Positions 6,617-13,824 of a DNA stretch of 15,643 nucleotides are shown in pieces. The notes beneath the pieces were generated by a model. That model did not search any database. It saw only the letters and a program-made list of their open reading frames with translations, and was not told the DNA's origin. The stretch's first letter is position 1. Every line of letters begins with the position of its first letter. The DNA is taken from assembly GCA_964485515.1 (NCBI GenBank), contig CAZALT010000081.1, positions 1 to 15,643 on the forward strand, in the 5' to 3' direction. This stretch comes from CAZALT01 sp964485515 (GTDB taxonomy: Bacteria > Actinomycetota > Acidimicrobiia > Acidimicrobiales > Acidimicrobilacustridaceae). Position numbers and translations under genes: made by a program.

Positions 6617-7798
6617 ATGACCGGTTCCGTCATCGTCAACGGGGCACGCACGCCCATCGGGAAGCTGTCCGGGGCGTTCGCGTCGCTGTCCGCTCCCGAC
6701 CTCGGCTCCATCGCCATCAAGGCGGCTCTCGAGCGCTCCGGGATCACCCCGGAACAGGTCGACTACGTCTTCCTCGGCGAGGTGCTCCAAGCCGGCGTCG
6801 GCCAGCTGCCCGCCCGCCAGGCAGCCGTGGGAGCGGGCATCTCCATGTCGGTGCCGTCGTCGCTCATCAACAAGGTGTGCCTCTCGGGGCTCAACACCAT
6901 CCACCTCGCCCACCTCACCATCCAGGCGGGCGAGGCCGACATCGTGGTGGCCGGTGGCATGGAATCGATGACCCAGGCGCCGTACCTCCTCCCCGGTGCC
7001 CGCGAGGGCTACCGCATCGGCGACAAGAGCGTCGTCGACTCGATGATGTACGACGCCCTCTTCTGCGCCTTCGACCAGTGCGCCATGGGCGCCGGCACCG
7101 AGAAGTACGCCCAGTCGGCCAGCATCAGCCGCGAAGCCCAGGATCGCGTCGCCGCCGCATCGCACCAGCGGGCGGCCAAAGCGCAGAAGGACGGCCTGTT
7201 CGACAACGAGATCACGCCGGTGTCCATCCCGCAGCGCAAGGGCGACCCCATCGTCGTCACCGAGGACGAGGGTGTGCGCGGCAGCACCACCGAAGAGTCC
7301 CTCGGTGCTCTCCGCCCCGCCTTCGACAAGGCCGGCAACATCACCGCCGGGAACGCATCGCAGATCTCGGACGGCGCCGCAGCCGTCGTCGTGATGTCGG
7401 CAGCCAAGGCCGCAGAGCTCGGGTTGTCCCCCATCGCCGAGATCGTCGGCTACGGCCAGGTCGCCGGTCCCGACACCTCGCTGCTCACCCAGCCGAGCCG
7501 GGCCATCAAGGCCGCCCTCGACACCGCCGGCCTCGCCGTCGGTGACGTCGACCTGTTCGAGCTCAACGAGGCCTTCGCCGCCGTCGGCATCGCCTCCATC
7601 GACGACCTCGGCATCAGCGACGAGATCGTCAACGTCAACGGCGGCGCCATCGCGCTCGGTCACCCCCTCGGCATGTCGGGCACCCGTATCGCGCTGCACC
7701 TCGCGCTCGAGCTCCAGCGTCGGGGCGGCGGGCTCGGTGCCGCCGCGCTGTGCGGCGGTGGCGGCCAGGGCGACGCCATCCTCATCCGCTCGATCTGA
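6617..7798 (+). CDS. Acetyl-CoA C-acetyltransferase (thiolase)
   Basis: The 393-residue protein has normal length for a biosynthetic/degradative thiolase. The nucleophile is C88 in NKVCLSG. The NEAFA motif is at 317-321. The histidine GHPLGMSG begins at 348 with H349, and the general-base cysteine C379 lies in CGGGGQG. It condenses two acetyl-CoA into acetoacetyl-CoA, or the reverse, in the cytoplasm. GGGGAG at 6605-6610 is a Shine-Dalgarno 6 nt before the ATG. Together with ccr and the epimerase it suggests entry into the ethylmalonyl-CoA route, although the acetoacetyl-CoA reductase and crotonase steps are not in this window. Thiolases of this type also serve fatty-acid breakdown and polyhydroxyalkanoate synthesis, so the pathway assignment rests on context. 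Confidence 0.93.
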   Translation: MTGSVIVNGARTPIGKLSGAFASLSAPDLGSIAIKAALERSGITPEQVDYVFLGEVLQAGVGQLPARQAAVGAGISMSVPSSLINKVCLSGLNTIHLAHLTIQAGEADIVVAGGMESMTQAPYLLPGAREGYRIGDKSVVDSMMYDALFCAFDQCAMGAGTEKYAQSASISREAQDRVAAASHQRAAKAQKDGLFDNEITPVSIPQRKGDPIVVTEDEGVRGSTTEESLGALRPAFDKAGNITAGNASQISDGAAAVVVMSAAKAAELGLSPIAEIVGYGQVAGPDTSLLTQPSRAIKAALDTAGLAVGDVDLFELNEAFAAVGIASIDDLGISDEIVNVNGGAIALGHPLGMSGTRIALHLALELQRRGGGLGAAALCGGGGQGDAILIRSI

Positions 7799-7848
7799 TC
7801 GACCCGGTCGAGGAGGGCCCGCGACGTCCGACTCGAGCCACGAGAACC

Positions 7849-7882
7849 GACGAGGGCCCGGCCGCTTGGCCGGGCCCTCGTC
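7849..7882. terminator. 15-bp perfect hairpin between convergent genes (bidirectional terminator)
   Basis: GACGAGGGCCCGGCC (7849-7863) pairs perfectly with 7868-7882 around a GCTT loop. It lies 50 bp after the thiolase stop and about 75 bp after the stop of the opposing membrane-protein gene. The following bases (TCGTTCGT) are only mildly T-rich. This is usual for GC-rich actinobacterial terminators. The symmetry lets it serve both convergent operons. Confidence 0.8.
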
Positions 7883-7957
7883 TCGTTCGTCCGCCGCGTC
7901 CTTCGCCGCGCCGTCCGCGACGTCAACCTCTTCGACTGTGGAGCGACCCGGGGTGGG

Positions 7958-9844
7958 TCAGTTGCCCGACTCACCCACGACCGTGGTGGGCGGCGTGATC
8001 GTGTCCAGACCGAGTGCCTCGTCGAGGCATCGGTCGTACGCCTCGTAGGCCGCGTCCCACACCTCGTCGCTCGAGTCGTACGGGAGGTCGTCGACCAGCG
8101 CGCCGCACTTCTCATACATCTCGTTCCACCGGTCGAAGTCGTCGTCGTGGTACGGGTCGAAGGTGCCGGTGGTGGTGTCGTCACCCCGGGGGTAGAACGT
8201 CGTCGGCGTCGTCGCCTCCTCGTCGATGATCGCTTCGCCCACGCTCTCGAAGCGCCGGCCCGCACCGAAGCCGTCGGACCACTCGTCGACGAGCTTGCCG
8301 ATGTCGTCGGGCGACATGGCCCTCAGGGCCTCCACCGTGGAATCGAGCACGGAGCGCACCGGGCTCACGTACCAGCGCCCGTCCACCTCGACGACGGTGA
8401 ACGTCGGCGACCAGGTGGCGATGTTGGTGAGCCCCGACGAGAAGACGTCGCCGTACCCGTCGACGTCGCCCTTGCAGAGCTCTTCGGTCCGGGACCCATC
8501 GTCGTACGACGAGTCGCTGGTCGACGAGTCACTGGTGTCGTACGAGTAGTCGGTCGTGAAGCACTCGCCGTCGAAGGAGACGTCGCTGGTGTCGGTCGAG
8601 GTGGAGCGCTCGCCCTCGTAGCTGGTGTAGGTCGAGGTCGACTCGACGTGGAGCGAGAAGCTGTCGACCCGCACCCGACGGGGGGACCCACCGCCTTGCG
8701 AGCTCAGCTCGAGGTCGGTGATCTCGACAGTGGTGGAGCGCTCGTAGCCGCGCTCGTAGCCACGGTCGTCCTCCTCGTAGCCACCACCGCTCATCCACAC
8801 CGGCAGGTAGTCGTAGACCACCCCGAGCTCATCGGGCGGGAGCAGCGTGACGAGGTGCTCGATCGCCTCATCCCCACCGCTGGAGAGCTTGGTCAGGGCA
8901 TCGGCCATGTCGCGCACCGCGGCCTCGGGCGAATCGCTGCCGACCGGTGCCGGTCCTTGGCCGATCTTGGCGAAGGACCCGCCCGAGTCAGCTCGGGCTG
9001 CCTCGGCGATCGAGTAGGCCAGGCTCACATGCCACGACCCGTTGCGCTCGATCGCGACCAGGTCGAGCGGGTCGTCGGCGAAGTCGATCGTCTCCGCGTC
9101 GGGTTCGATGTCGGCCAGGTTCGACCCGTCTTCGGCCATCTGGTCGGTCACGAGCGAGCCGGCCGGTGCTTCAGCAGGCACCGTCGTGGCTGTCAGCGTT
9201 CCCCCGATGACCTCGACGCGGGCGATGTCGTCGGCGAGCTTCACCACCTGGAAGTGCAGGTCGGACGTCTCGAGGTCCACGCCGGGAACGTTGTCCAGGT
9301 CGAAGTCGCTCGTGACGTTGAGGCGGGTGAGCTCGGCCTGGATGTCGCGCAACGGGTCGACGAGCATCCCGCGCTCACCGGGGGCGAGGGACTCGAGCGC
9401 GCCGATGGCATCCTCGTCGTTGAGCGCGTCGAAGAGGTGCTCTACCGCGCCTTCGGGGCTGTCGGCCCCGTCGGCCGCGGTCAGAGACGTCACGGCGAAC
9501 AAGCCGGCGAGCAGCACGCCCACCACGGCCACGCCGGCCACGGCGATGACGCCGAGGCGCGACGTACGGCCGGATGGCTCGGGTGCGCCGTACACCTGGA
9601 GCGGATCGACGGGAGGTGGAGGTGGAGGTGGAGGTGGAGGTGCGCCGATCGCCCCGGTCGGGGGCGCCCAGATCGACGGCGACGCGGCCGCGGGAGGCGG
9701 AGGCGGAGGCGGAGGCGGCTGATGCGTCGGCGGGGTCGGGGTGGGGGTGGGGGTGACCGGGCCCTGCGCCCACGTCTGTGGCGGAGTCCCACCCGGATCG
9801 GTGCTCCACGCTCTACCAGAGCCAGGCATGCCGTCTTCGCTCAC
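7958..9844 (-). CDS. Proline-rich single-span membrane protein with duplicated extracytoplasmic domain
   Basis: The protein has 628 residues. The GTG start at 9844 is fixed by AGGAG with 7-nt spacing and by a GTGA overlap with the upstream membrane gene. Residues 1-93 form a likely cytoplasmic tail with Thr-Pro repeats (31-38) and two poly-proline runs (about 43-51 and 69-78). Residues 97-119 are a transmembrane helix. The outside part shows an internal duplication. Unit A (about 128-278) and unit B (about 304-500) both begin DSPExAV and both end in an acidic strand with GxWxVS (GSWHVS and GRWYVS). This recalls NTF2-like or DUF4878-type folds, but is unconfirmed. A Ser/Thr/Asp/Tyr-rich insert (about 400-455) precedes C457; C428 and C457, and C580 and C606, could form disulfides. 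The function is unknown. It is the last gene of the dnaX-recR operon. Confidence 0.82.
   Translation of the reverse strand: MSEDGMPGSGRAWSTDPGGTPPQTWAQGPVTPTPTPTPPTHQPPPPPPPPPAAASPSIWAPPTGAIGAPPPPPPPPPPVDPLQVYGAPEPSGRTSRLGVIAVAGVAVVGVLLAGLFAVTSLTAADGADSPEGAVEHLFDALNDEDAIGALESLAPGERGMLVDPLRDIQAELTRLNVTSDFDLDNVPGVDLETSDLHFQVVKLADDIARVEVIGGTLTATTVPAEAPAGSLVTDQMAEDGSNLADIEPDAETIDFADDPLDLVAIERNGSWHVSLAYSIAEAARADSGGSFAKIGQGPAPVGSDSPEAAVRDMADALTKLSSGGDEAIEHLVTLLPPDELGVVYDYLPVWMSGGGYEEDDRGYERGYERSTTVEITDLELSSQGGGSPRRVRVDSFSLHVESTSTYTSYEGERSTSTDTSDVSFDGECFTTDYSYDTSDSSTSDSSYDDGSRTEELCKGDVDGYGDVFSSGLTNIATWSPTFTVVEVDGRWYVSPVRSVLDSTVEALRAMSPDDIGKLVDEWSDGFGAGRRFESVGEAIIDEEATTPTTFYPRGDDTTTGTFDPYHDDDFDRWNEMYEKCGALVDDLPYDSSDEVWDAAYEAYDRCLDEALGLDTITPPTTVVGESGN
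9612..9718 (-). repeat. Hexanucleotide repeats encoding the two poly-proline tracts
   Basis: Five exact copies of ggaggt occupy 9612-9641, and about four and a half copies of ggaggc occupy 9692-9718. On the minus strand these encode the poly-Pro runs with alternating proline codons. They are prone to in-frame slippage by two residues per unit. A long run of prolines is also expected to need EF-P for translation. Confidence 0.9.
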
Positions 9845-10296
9845 GTGCTCTCTCCTGATCGTCGCGGCCCCGCCGTCCACATGAGCAACAGCCCACCGAG
9901 AGCCGCCATGGCTCCTGCCCCAGACGCTACCGCGGGTCCTCCTCCCAGATCGGCCGATGAGGCTGCGACCATGAGCCCGACGAACAGCACCACCGCGCCG
10001 AGAACCGTGGCGACCGCACCGCCAGCCCGCGACCAACCGATGGCCAGGAGGAACACGGTCGCTGCGGCGAACAGGGGGACGAAGTACCAGAGCGCGAGCA
10101 GTCCGCGCAGCAGATCGGAGTCGACGACCCCCAGCCGGCGGGCGGCTCTCACCACAGCGAAGCTGTTGCGCGCCGCGGCTCCCGAGTACACCCATGGCAG
10201 GAAGGCCCCCACGGTCGCCCCCAGCACGCCGAGGACCAAGAGGGCGCACCCGACTCGGTTGAGGAGCCGCCGCCGCTGTGCCGTGTCGTGCACCAC
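9841..10296 (-). CDS. Small four-helix membrane protein, function unknown
   Basis: The 151-residue protein is strongly hydrophobic, with four predicted membrane helices at about 15-36, 62-87, 92-113 and 123-141. The first helix is followed by an FLPWVYSG motif at the membrane edge, and a polar loop (about 40-60) joins helices 1 and 2. Both termini are Arg-containing and probably cytoplasmic. It starts with GTG at 10296, with AGAGG about 7 nt upstream; a second GTG follows directly. Its stop codon overlaps the GTG of the proline-rich membrane protein (GTGA). The two are therefore likely translated in a coupled way and may form a complex. It lies 96 bp after recR, separated by a tetranucleotide repeat array. 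No family was recognised. Confidence 0.78.
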   Translation of the reverse strand: MVHDTAQRRRLLNRVGCALLVLGVLGATVGAFLPWVYSGAAARNSFAVVRAARRLGVVDSDLLRGLLALWYFVPLFAAATVFLLAIGWSRAGGAVATVLGAVVLFVGLMVAASSADLGGGPAVASGAGAMAALGGLLLMWTAGPRRSGEST

Positions 10297-10317
10297 CTCG
10301 CCGCCTCTCCGCCCTCT

Positions 10318-10399
10318 GTCAGTCAGTCGGTCAGTCGGTCAGTCGGTCAGTCGGTCAGTCAGTCGGTCAGTCAGTCCGTCGGTCGCTGTCTGTCAGTCG
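10318..10399. repeat. Tetranucleotide GTCA/GTCG tandem array at the recR 3' end
   Basis: Seventeen head-to-tail GTCN tetramers run from 10318 to 10385, mostly alternating GTCA and GTCG. Two more units follow at 10392-10399 after a 6-nt interruption. The recR stop codon (10393-10395, minus strand) lies inside the last units. On the minus strand the array supplies TGA triplets in all three frames. It fills almost the whole recR to membrane-protein gap. Confidence 0.95.
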
Positions 10400-11001
10400 G
10401 CGTCGACGGCCCGGCGGCCCTCGAGCGCCCGGCCGAGGGTGAGCTCGTCGGCGTACTCGAGGTCACCACCCACGGGAAGACCGCTGGCGATCCGGGTGAC
10501 CGTGATGCCCAAGGGGTTGATGAGGCGCGCCAGGTACATCGCGGTGGCTTCACCCTCGATGTTGGGGTTGGTGCACAGGATGATCTCCTGGACCGCCTCG
10601 TCGTCGAGCCGACCCAGCAGCTCCTTGACCCGCAACTGGTCGGGGCCGATGCCCTCGATGGGGCTGATCGCCCCCTGGAGGACGTGGTAGCGACCGCGGA
10701 ACTCGCCGGTCTTCTCCACGGCGACGATGTCGCGGGACTCCTCGACCACGCAGATGACCGAGGTGTCGCGACGCGGATCCGTGCAGATCCCGCACTCGGC
10801 CCCCTCGGCGATGTTGAAGCACCGGGGGCAGAACGAGACCTTCGCCTTCGCCGTGACGATGGCGGCGGCCAGGCGCTCGGCGTCTTGCTTCGGCACCTTC
10901 AGGAGGTGGAAGGCGATGCGTTGCGCCGACTTCGGTCCGATACCGGGCAGGCGGCCGAGCTCGTCGATGAGGTCTTGGACCGCGGCGGCGTAGACGGCCA
11001 C
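10393..11001 (-). CDS. recR: Recombination mediator RecR
   Basis: The protein has 202 residues from the GTG at 11001, the usual RecR length. Order of features: helix-hairpin-helix (about 10-35, LGRLPGIGPKSAQR), Cys4 zinc finger (C58, C61, C70, C73), Toprim domain with E88 in VVEES and the NPNIEGEAT segment (145-153), and a C-terminal Walker-B-like segment (GLPVGGDLEYADELT, 174-188). With RecO it loads RecA onto SSB-coated gaps. The frame is open upstream to 11145, but those residues overlap ybaB and lack the family pattern. The start lies 4 nt after the ybaB stop, so the genes are translationally linked. The stop codon is embedded in the GTCR repeat. Confidence 0.95.
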   Translation of the reverse strand: MAVYAAAVQDLIDELGRLPGIGPKSAQRIAFHLLKVPKQDAERLAAAIVTAKAKVSFCPRCFNIAEGAECGICTDPRRDTSVICVVEESRDIVAVEKTGEFRGRYHVLQGAISPIEGIGPDQLRVKELLGRLDDEAVQEIILCTNPNIEGEATAMYLARLINPLGITVTRIASGLPVGGDLEYADELTLGRALEGRRAVDAD

Positions 11002-11005
11002 GCGT

Positions 11006-11542
11006 TCAGGACCCCTCGGCCGGACCGTCGTGCGCGTCGTCGCCCGCGTCGTCGCCGAGCAGGAGGTCGGCGGTGTCGGGCGACAGCCCGAGCATGCCGC
11101 CGAGCTCGCCGAGCCCGCCGCCGCCGAGGAGATCGCCGATGCCACCCAACGACTGCCGTTGGAGCGCGTCGACCTGGCTCATGGCATCGTGCAGCGCGGC
11201 GAGGACGAGGTCCTGGAGGAGCTCGACGTCGTCAGGGTCGACGGCCGAGGGATCGATGCTGACCGAGCGGAACTCGAACCCGCCGGTTACCTCGATGCGC
11301 ACGACACCACCGCCGGCATGGCCCTCGACGACCACGGAGGTGGCCTCGGCCTGCGCCGCGGCCATCTGCGACTGCATCTCCATGGCTGACGACAACATGC
11401 TGCCGAGGTCGAAGCCGCCGCCCGCACCGCCCAAGATGCCTTCGGCACCTCCCACGATGTCGGGGGCGAGCGCCTGGGCACCGTCACCCCGGCTCTCGTC
11501 CTCGGCGTCGGCCGATCCAGGGGAATCGTTGGATGTGGTCAT
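11006..11542 (-). CDS. ybaB: YbaB/EbfC family nucleoid-associated protein
   Basis: The protein has 178 residues. The YbaB core lies at about 45-150: a helix with AMEMQSQMAAAQAE (53-66), then VVVEGHAGGGVVRIEVTGGF and the SIDPSAVDPDDVELLQDLV segment (95-113). Family members are small dimeric DNA-binding proteins of about 105-115 residues. This one has an extra acidic/Gly-rich N-terminus (1-45) and a Gly/Asp-rich tail (150-178). AGGAGG with 7-nt spacing precedes the ATG. The ATG overlaps the dnaX stop as ATGA. The dnaX-ybaB-recR order is conserved across many bacteria, so context and sequence agree. Confidence 0.93.
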   Translation of the reverse strand: MTTSNDSPGSADAEDESRGDGAQALAPDIVGGAEGILGGAGGGFDLGSMLSSAMEMQSQMAAAQAEATSVVVEGHAGGGVVRIEVTGGFEFRSVSIDPSAVDPDDVELLQDLVLAALHDAMSQVDALQRQSLGGIGDLLGGGGLGELGGMLGLSPDTADLLLGDDAGDDAHDGPAEGS

Positions 11543-13572
11543 GGTGCTTCCTCCTCGATGAGCTGTGCTCCAGGGAACACCTCGGATATGCGATCGACGG
11601 TCGTCGAGGCCACGCCGGTGGCATCGACCAGCTCGGCCGGATCGATGGCCTCTTCGGGCTCGAGATCCGGGGCGGGACCCGAGACGATGGGGTCGCTCTC
11701 GGCCCGAGACTTCTGCAGGGCCGCGTCGACCACGAATCGGACGGGCACGGCGACACCGAAGCGCTGATGCAGTGCTGCTTCGATGTCGCTGCGGACTTCC
11801 TCGCACTTGGTCACGTAGATCGGGTTCGGCAGAGCGAGGAGAGCCACGCCATCGTCGATCGCGGCCCACGTGCCCGCTTGAGATCGGGTCCGGGCCCGAT
11901 TGGAGAGCGCGGCAGAGATCTCGGGCCACGCCACGGCCAACGTTTCGATGTCTGGCACGGAGCCATCCGATGGACCGGGAGCACCGGCCGGAGCGGCTGG
12001 TGCGCTGACCGATGCAGCCGTCGTTGCCTCTGGTGGAGCCGAGGCTGTGGGTGCCGCGGCAGCAAGAGTCGGCGACGCGGGTGCAGGTGGAGCCGCGGGC
12101 CCGACGGGAGCGGCCGCCGGTGCCGCTGACCCCGGACCGGGGACCTCGGCCGTCGGTCGAGGCGTGGGCGCCGGGGTCTTCTTCGCCGCGCCCTCGGGGC
12201 CCTTGCGATCGGCCAGGACCTGACGCGCCAGGTCGGCGGGCCGCGAGCCAGATGATGCAGACGGGGTCGCGACGGACGGCGCAGCTGCGGCCGGTCCCGC
12301 GTCGGGCCGAGTGGCGTCGGGCCGAGTGGCGGCGGGCGGTGGGGGTGCGGATGCAGACGGGGCGGTCGCACCCGCGGCAGGATCGGACGCCGGTGTGGAT
12401 GCGGGGCCGGTCGGCACAGGAGCCGATGCGGACACGACTCCCGTAGCAGGAGCGGCCGCGGCGATGGTTCCGTCGGCGATGCCGCGCTCGAGCCGCGCGA
12501 TCCGATCGAGCAAGGCGGCCAGCGACAGGTCGGCGTCGGTTCGGGTGAGGCGGACCAGGGCTGTCTCGAGCGGGATGCGCTGGTCGGGTGCGTCCTGGAT
12601 CCCGACGAACGCCTCGCCCAGGACCTCGAGCGCCCGGGTGGAACCGGCGGCGCCGAGGCGCTCGGCATGGCCCGCGGTCCGCACCTGGTCGACGTCGCTG
12701 AGACGGTCGAGCGAGACGCCGACCGCGGCGAGGAACACGTCGCGGAGCCGACCGATGAGCGACTCGCCGAGGAGACGGGGGCTGCGACCCGAGGCCATCG
12801 CGGTTTCGACGGCGGTGAGCGCCCGCCCGGTGTCGCGTTCGCAGATGGCCTCGACCAGCTCGTCGAGGACATCGCCGTCGTCGGGGACTCCTCCACCGGC
12901 CACGACCTGGTCGAGCGCGGAGAGGGTGTCGCGGGCTGAACCGCCGCCGATGCGCAGCACATAGGTCCGTGCGGCGGCGCTGAGCTCGAGGCCCGCGTCG
13001 CCGACGATGAAGTCGACGAGGTCCTCGAGGTCCTTGGCGGGGAGGAGGTGGACCTCGAAGTGCTGGCACCGGCTTCGGATGGTGGGAAGCACCTTCTGCG
13101 GATCGGTGGTGGCGAGCACGAACACGACGTGGTCCGGTGGCTCCTCGAGGGTCTTCAGCAGCGCGTTCGACGCGGGCGTCGACAGCATGTGGACCTCGTC
13201 GAGGATGTACACCTTCGTGCGACCCGGGGTGCCGAGCGCCGCCTTGTTGATGAGGTCGCGGATGGCCTCGACGCCGTTGTTGGACGCGGCGTCGAGCTCG
13301 TGGACGTCGAACGACGTGCCCCGCTCGATGGAGACGCACGACGCGCACACGCTGCACGGCTCGCCGTCGACGACGTCCTCGCAGTTGAGGACCTTGGCCA
13401 AGATGCGAGCCGTGGAGGTCTTACCCGTACCCCGGGGCCCGCTCAGCAGGTAGGCGTGGCCGATGCGGTCCTCGCGCACCGCGTTCTGGAGGGCGCGGAC
13501 GAGGTGCTCTTGCCCGCGGACCTCGGAGAAGCGTTGGGGTCGGTACCGTCGGTAGAGGGACTGGTAGGCCAC
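11539..13572 (-). CDS. dnaX: DNA polymerase III subunit gamma/tau
   Basis: The protein has 677 residues. The clamp-loader AAA+ domain has Walker A GPRGTGKT (45-52), zinc ligands C64, C73, C76 and C79, Walker B ILDE (123-126), sensor region ATTDPQK (154-160) and the SRC arginine-finger motif (167-169). Domains II and III follow to about 350. A long Pro/Ala/Thr-rich linker (about 355-530) connects to a C-terminal tau-like region (about 530-677). The clamp loader opens and loads the beta sliding clamp at the replication fork. The start is GTG, with TAGAGT 6 nt upstream and no Shine-Dalgarno. No A-rich programmed-frameshift site like that of E. coli was noticed. The linker contains a 15-bp tandem duplication (12301-12330). 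The stop overlaps the ybaB start. Confidence 0.96.
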   Translation of the reverse strand: MAYQSLYRRYRPQRFSEVRGQEHLVRALQNAVREDRIGHAYLLSGPRGTGKTSTARILAKVLNCEDVVDGEPCSVCASCVSIERGTSFDVHELDAASNNGVEAIRDLINKAALGTPGRTKVYILDEVHMLSTPASNALLKTLEEPPDHVVFVLATTDPQKVLPTIRSRCQHFEVHLLPAKDLEDLVDFIVGDAGLELSAAARTYVLRIGGGSARDTLSALDQVVAGGGVPDDGDVLDELVEAICERDTGRALTAVETAMASGRSPRLLGESLIGRLRDVFLAAVGVSLDRLSDVDQVRTAGHAERLGAAGSTRALEVLGEAFVGIQDAPDQRIPLETALVRLTRTDADLSLAALLDRIARLERGIADGTIAAAAPATGVVSASAPVPTGPASTPASDPAAGATAPSASAPPPPAATRPDATRPDAGPAAAAPSVATPSASSGSRPADLARQVLADRKGPEGAAKKTPAPTPRPTAEVPGPGSAAPAAAPVGPAAPPAPASPTLAAAAPTASAPPEATTAASVSAPAAPAGAPGPSDGSVPDIETLAVAWPEISAALSNRARTRSQAGTWAAIDDGVALLALPNPIYVTKCEEVRSDIEAALHQRFGVAVPVRFVVDAALQKSRAESDPIVSGPAPDLEPEEAIDPAELVDATGVASTTVDRISEVFPGAQLIEEEAP
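12301..12330 (-). repeat. 15-bp tandem duplication in the dnaX linker
   Basis: Two exact adjacent copies of gtcgggccgagtggc encode the residues DATRP twice in the disordered linker. The repeat is in frame, so expansion would lengthen the linker without breaking the protein. Confidence 0.85.
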
Positions 13573-13578
13573 GTGCGG

Positions 13579-13584
13579 ACTCTA
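13579..13584 (-). promoter_or_regulatory. -10 element (TAGAGT) of dnaX
   Basis: TAGAGT on the minus strand ends 6 nt before the dnaX GTG start, with no Shine-Dalgarno between. This predicts a leaderless GTG-initiated mRNA separate from the upstream SRP RNA. Confidence 0.5.
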
Positions 13585-13682
13585 CCGTCCGGGTCGGACC
13601 CGGTCTCCCTACCGGAATTGCGTCGATGCTCGTCGGAAACCGCGCAACATCTACGCCAGAACGCTCCCCTGGGAACGACAGA

Positions 13683-13817
13683 GCCCGCTCCCCCATGTGA
13701 TGGTCAGGCTACCTGCGGCACATCGAAGGCACTGTTGAGAGCTGCTGCCTTCCGGCCCTGACTCGGTTCCCAGGCTTCGATTGCACAGGACCCGACCACC
13801 ACATGTGAGAGCGGGCC
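13683..13817 (-). ncRNA. ffs: Signal recognition particle RNA (small bacterial type)
   Basis: On the minus strand the apical SRP domain is clear. It reads GTCAGGGCC, then the GGAA tetraloop (13750-13753), then GGCAGCAGC, including the symmetric loop bound by Ffh. Below it ATCGAAG pairs with CTTCGAT (7 bp). CATGTGGTGGTCGGG then pairs with CCTGACCATCACATG over 15 bp, with two G-U pairs (13791-13805 with 13694-13708). GCCCGCTC pairs with GAGCGGGC at the base (13809-13816 with 13683-13690). A TATCGT -10 at 13825-13830 predicts a 5' end near 13817, the base of this helix. The product is a hairpin of about 135 nt that binds Ffh for co-translational targeting to the membrane. It lies 110 bp upstream of dnaX on the same strand. 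The ends are estimated. Confidence 0.9.
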
Positions 13818-13824
13818 GACAGAC

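Noticed and set aside
9845..10249. Upstream extension of the proline-rich membrane protein frame
   Set aside because: The extra 135 codons overlap the four-helix membrane gene, are Arg/Gly-rich without pattern, and a GTG with AGGAG at proper spacing exists at 9844.
10318..10399. Possible CRISPR array
   Set aside because: Units are 4 bp and contiguous with no spacers, so this is a simple tandem repeat. The same applies to 1-56 and 3211-3291.
8147..10690. 847-codon plus-strand open frame
   Set aside because: It is antisense to three supported genes, and its apparent SVSQSVGQ repeats come from the GTCR tetranucleotide array.
11002..11145. Upstream extension of recR by 48 residues
   Set aside because: It overlaps ybaB coding sequence and lacks RecR character; the GTG at 11001 gives the usual family length.
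11543..13357. Upstream extension of the ybaB frame across dnaX
   Set aside because: dnaX in the other frame has all clamp-loader motifs, while this extension is Arg-rich with no recognisable domain. The ATG at 11542 has an ideal Shine-Dalgarno.
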